A stretch of DNA of 32,674 bases from an uncultured Terriglobales bacterium (GTDB lineage Bacteria > Acidobacteriota > Terriglobia > Terriglobales > Acidobacteriaceae): positions 1 to 32,674 of the forward strand of contig CATPBJ010000072.1 of assembly GCA_955652395.1 (NCBI GenBank), given 5' to 3'. A program made the translations under genes and the position numbers. Positions 30,881-32,674 of this stretch are shown here, piece after piece (the first letter of the stretch is position 1; each line of letters opens with the position of its first letter). The notes under the pieces are model-generated. The model did not search any database and was not told the DNA's origin. It was given only the letters and a program-made list of their open reading frames with translations.

Positions 30881-32455
30881 CTACTCCAGGCCGAGCTCTT
30901 TCCATTTCTTGTCCACGAGGGCTTTGGTTTTTTCGTCCATCAGGATTTCATCGGGCCAGGGACGATTGAAACCCTCGCTGGGCCACTTGCGGGTAGCGTC
31001 GATCCCCATTTTCGAGCCGTAATTCGGCAGCCGAGAGGAATGGTCCAGCGAATCAACCGGGCCCAAAATGAACTGGATATCGCGCTCCGGGTCAATATGG
31101 TTTAACACCTTCAGCGTGACGTCGCCAATGTCCTGCACGTTCACGTCTTCGTCCACCACGATGACACACTTGGTGAACATCGCCTGGCCTAGCGACCAGA
31201 TCGCATTCATCACTTTGCGCGCCTGTCCGGGATAAGACTTCCGAATCGAAACCAGCATTAGGTTGTGGAAGACGCCTTCGACAGGGAGGTTAATGTCCAC
31301 GAGTTCCGGAATGGTCAACCGCATCAGCGGCAGGAAGATACGCTCGACCGCCTTGCCCATCCAACCATCCTCCATAGGGGGCTTGCCGACGATGGTGGTT
31401 GAGTAAATCGGATTCTTGCGCTGAGTAATGCAAGAAACGTGAAAGACAGGATAGAGATCTTCCAGCGAATAATAGCCGGTGTGGTCGCCGAAAGGGCCCT
31501 CGGCACGGAGTTCGTCGATGTGAACGTGGCCTTCGAGAATGATCTCTGCAGTGGCTGGGACTTCCAGGTCAACAGTTTCGCACTTCACCAGCTCTACCGG
31601 CTTCTGGCGAAGAAAGCCGGCAATGAGATATTCCTCCACGTCAGGCGGAGCGGGGACGATCGCGGAAAACGTGATGGCGGGGTCAGTGCCGATCGCGACT
31701 GCGACTTCCATTTTGCCGGGCGGCTGACTGCCTTCGGCCAGCACTGAGCCGCCTGAAGTTCGAGCCATAACATCGACGGCGGCGGAAGCACGAGCGGGGG
31801 CGCTCGCGCCTACCTTGGCCTGAGCAGCAGTCCGCAGGGCTTCGCGGTAGTGTTCAGCTCCAACCTTCTGGCGCTGCCAGTGCATTCCGGTCGTGCGCTC
31901 GTCGTAAATCTGTAGTCTGTACATTCCGACGTTGCGCTTGCCGGTCTTGGGATCGCGGGAGACCACGCAGGGTAGCGTGATAAAACGGCCGGCGTCCTTA
32001 GGCCAGCATTGCAGGACGGGAAAATCACGCAGCGAGAAATTGTCGCGTTTGATGACTTCTTTGCAGGGGCCGGTGGATACAGTCTTGGGGAAAAACTTTC
32101 CCATTTCAGCCAGCATGGGAAGCATTTTTACCTTGTCGAGAAAACCGTGGGGTGATTTCACGTCCATGAAAGCCCGGATACGGTCGGCGACCTGGTCGAG
32201 AGAATCGACCTCAAGAGCAAGATTCATGCGGCGCGCGGAACCGAACTGGTTAATCAGAACTTGCGATCCGGGATGGCCCTTGATGTTCTCGAAAAGCAAG
32301 GCGGTACCGCCGAGAGCTTTGGAGAACTTGGCTTTACTTACGCGGTCGGCAATTTCGGTGATTTCGAGGATCGGATCTACTTCGGCATGAATTGTTTTCA
32401 GTTCACCGGCGCGCTCCAGCGCCGCGATCCATCCGCGCAGGTCTTCGTAGGCCAA
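30881..32455 (-). CDS. UbiD family decarboxylase with a repeat-derived insertion
   Basis: UbiD enzymes use prenylated FMN to decarboxylate aromatic or unsaturated acids; in isoprenoid quinone synthesis they act after prenyl transfer. The 524-residue product is somewhat longer than the usual 490-500. It contains the family's core: GHPGSQVLINQFGSARRMNLAL, TGMHWQRQKVGAEHY, EGPFGDHTGYYS, PPMEDGWMGKAVERIFLPL and SIRKSYPGQARKVMNAIWSLGQAMFTK. Between QRQKVGAEHYREA and KMEVAVAIGTDP there is an extra stretch of about 40 residues, rich in Ala, Gly and Ser, partly coded by a family E repeat (31788-31813). The start is TTG at 32453-32455, with GGGGGAAG before it; the frame is open for 51 more codons upstream but that part looks unconserved. 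A ubiX partner is not in view. Confidence 0.9.
   Translation of the reverse strand: MAYEDLRGWIAALERAGELKTIHAEVDPILEITEIADRVSKAKFSKALGGTALLFENIKGHPGSQVLINQFGSARRMNLALEVDSLDQVADRIRAFMDVKSPHGFLDKVKMLPMLAEMGKFFPKTVSTGPCKEVIKRDNFSLRDFPVLQCWPKDAGRFITLPCVVSRDPKTGKRNVGMYRLQIYDERTTGMHWQRQKVGAEHYREALRTAAQAKVGASAPARASAAVDVMARTSGGSVLAEGSQPPGKMEVAVAIGTDPAITFSAIVPAPPDVEEYLIAGFLRQKPVELVKCETVDLEVPATAEIILEGHVHIDELRAEGPFGDHTGYYSLEDLYPVFHVSCITQRKNPIYSTTIVGKPPMEDGWMGKAVERIFLPLMRLTIPELVDINLPVEGVFHNLMLVSIRKSYPGQARKVMNAIWSLGQAMFTKCVIVVDEDVNVQDIGDVTLKVLNHIDPERDIQFILGPVDSLDHSSRLPNYGSKMGIDATRKWPSEGFNRPWPDEILMDEKTKALVDKKWKELGLE
31788..31813. repeat. Repeat family E, copy 2 (in frame inside the ubiD-family gene)
   Basis: On the minus strand this reads GTAGGCGCGAGCGCCCCCGCTCGTGC, matching the copy at 30174-30200 except for two or three central bases. 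In the protein it codes for VGASAPARAS within a stretch absent from most relatives as I recall them. Confidence 0.75.
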
Positions 32456-32538
32456 AATCTTCCCCCGTTTTTGGAACTGGCAATTATACCGGCAGCAAGC
32501 ATATTCGACCGCGTGAAGTGCCGGAAAGGAGCAGTCAA

Positions 32539-32674
32539 ATGCAGAAACCGCAGGCGGCGACCATCGCGGTTCTGTCCACGGCCGAGACTGAACCATTACT
32601 GGTGGCACGGCACGGACTGGACGAGATCATCACTGCATTCGGGAACATCTACGACGATGTCGGAAAGGATGGGC
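32539..32674 (+). CDS. Start of an unidentified gene, cut by the window edge
   Basis: AAAGGAGC lies eight bases before the ATG, and the frame is open to the end of the window, giving 45 residues: MQKPQAATIAVLSTAETEPL, then LVARHGLDEIITAFGNIYDD and VGKDG. It is not long enough to name. The clear ribosome binding site and divergent arrangement with the ubiD-family gene support a real gene. Confidence 0.6.
   Translation, partial: MQKPQAATIAVLSTAETEPLLVARHGLDEIITAFGNIYDDVGKDG

Overview
The window (about 60% G+C, genes on both strands, short intergenic gaps filled with hairpin repeats) looks like chromosomal DNA of an Acidobacteriota species, probably a Koribacter/Terriglobia-type soil lineage. 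This rests on the style of several small secreted proteins, the repeat families and the stand-alone PDDEXK-type gene. It is inference from remembered families, not from a database search. No plasmid, prophage, insertion sequence or CRISPR array was seen.

Layout. 1-6.5 kb is a nitrogen region: a nearly complete glnE (cut by the left edge), a small secreted protein, a thiol glutathione peroxidase, a hypothetical gene and glnA, whose Tyr398 is the expected target of GlnE. 6.9-10.1 kb holds a LysR regulator, a cupin, a POTRA-only secreted protein and a small exported protein. 10.3-14.3 kb is a polyamine block: pyruvoyl arginine decarboxylase, a deoxyhypusine-synthase-like enzyme, N-carbamoylputrescine amidase and agmatine deiminase. 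Together they could run arginine -> agmatine -> N-carbamoylputrescine -> putrescine -> a larger polyamine. 14.9-17.8 kb has two NuoI-type 2[4Fe-4S] proteins on either side of a two-domain SagB-type flavin oxidoreductase; the second is 6 bases behind it. 17.9-21.5 kb is metH. 21.5-25.7 kb has a GNAT acetyltransferase, an unlisted 49-residue basic protein, an exported alpha/beta hydrolase, tRNA-Ser(CGA), tadA, a methyltransferase and a decayed gene. 25.8-29.3 kb has a DEAD-box helicase, a LysM protein, a GlsB-type membrane protein with an apparent frameshift and a zinc metallopeptidase. 29.3-32.7 kb has a decayed PDDEXK gene, a DinB-like exported protein, a ubiD-family decarboxylase and the start of an unknown gene.

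The most interesting signal is the relation between repeats and genes. Several families of short hairpin repeats lie between genes, and sequence from them (or very like them) also sits in frame inside metH, ubiD and probably aguA, at the 3' end of tadA and at the 5' end of glnE. Each insertion is where a loop or tail is expected and leaves the catalytic motifs intact. This resembles the in-frame palindromic elements known from Rickettsia.
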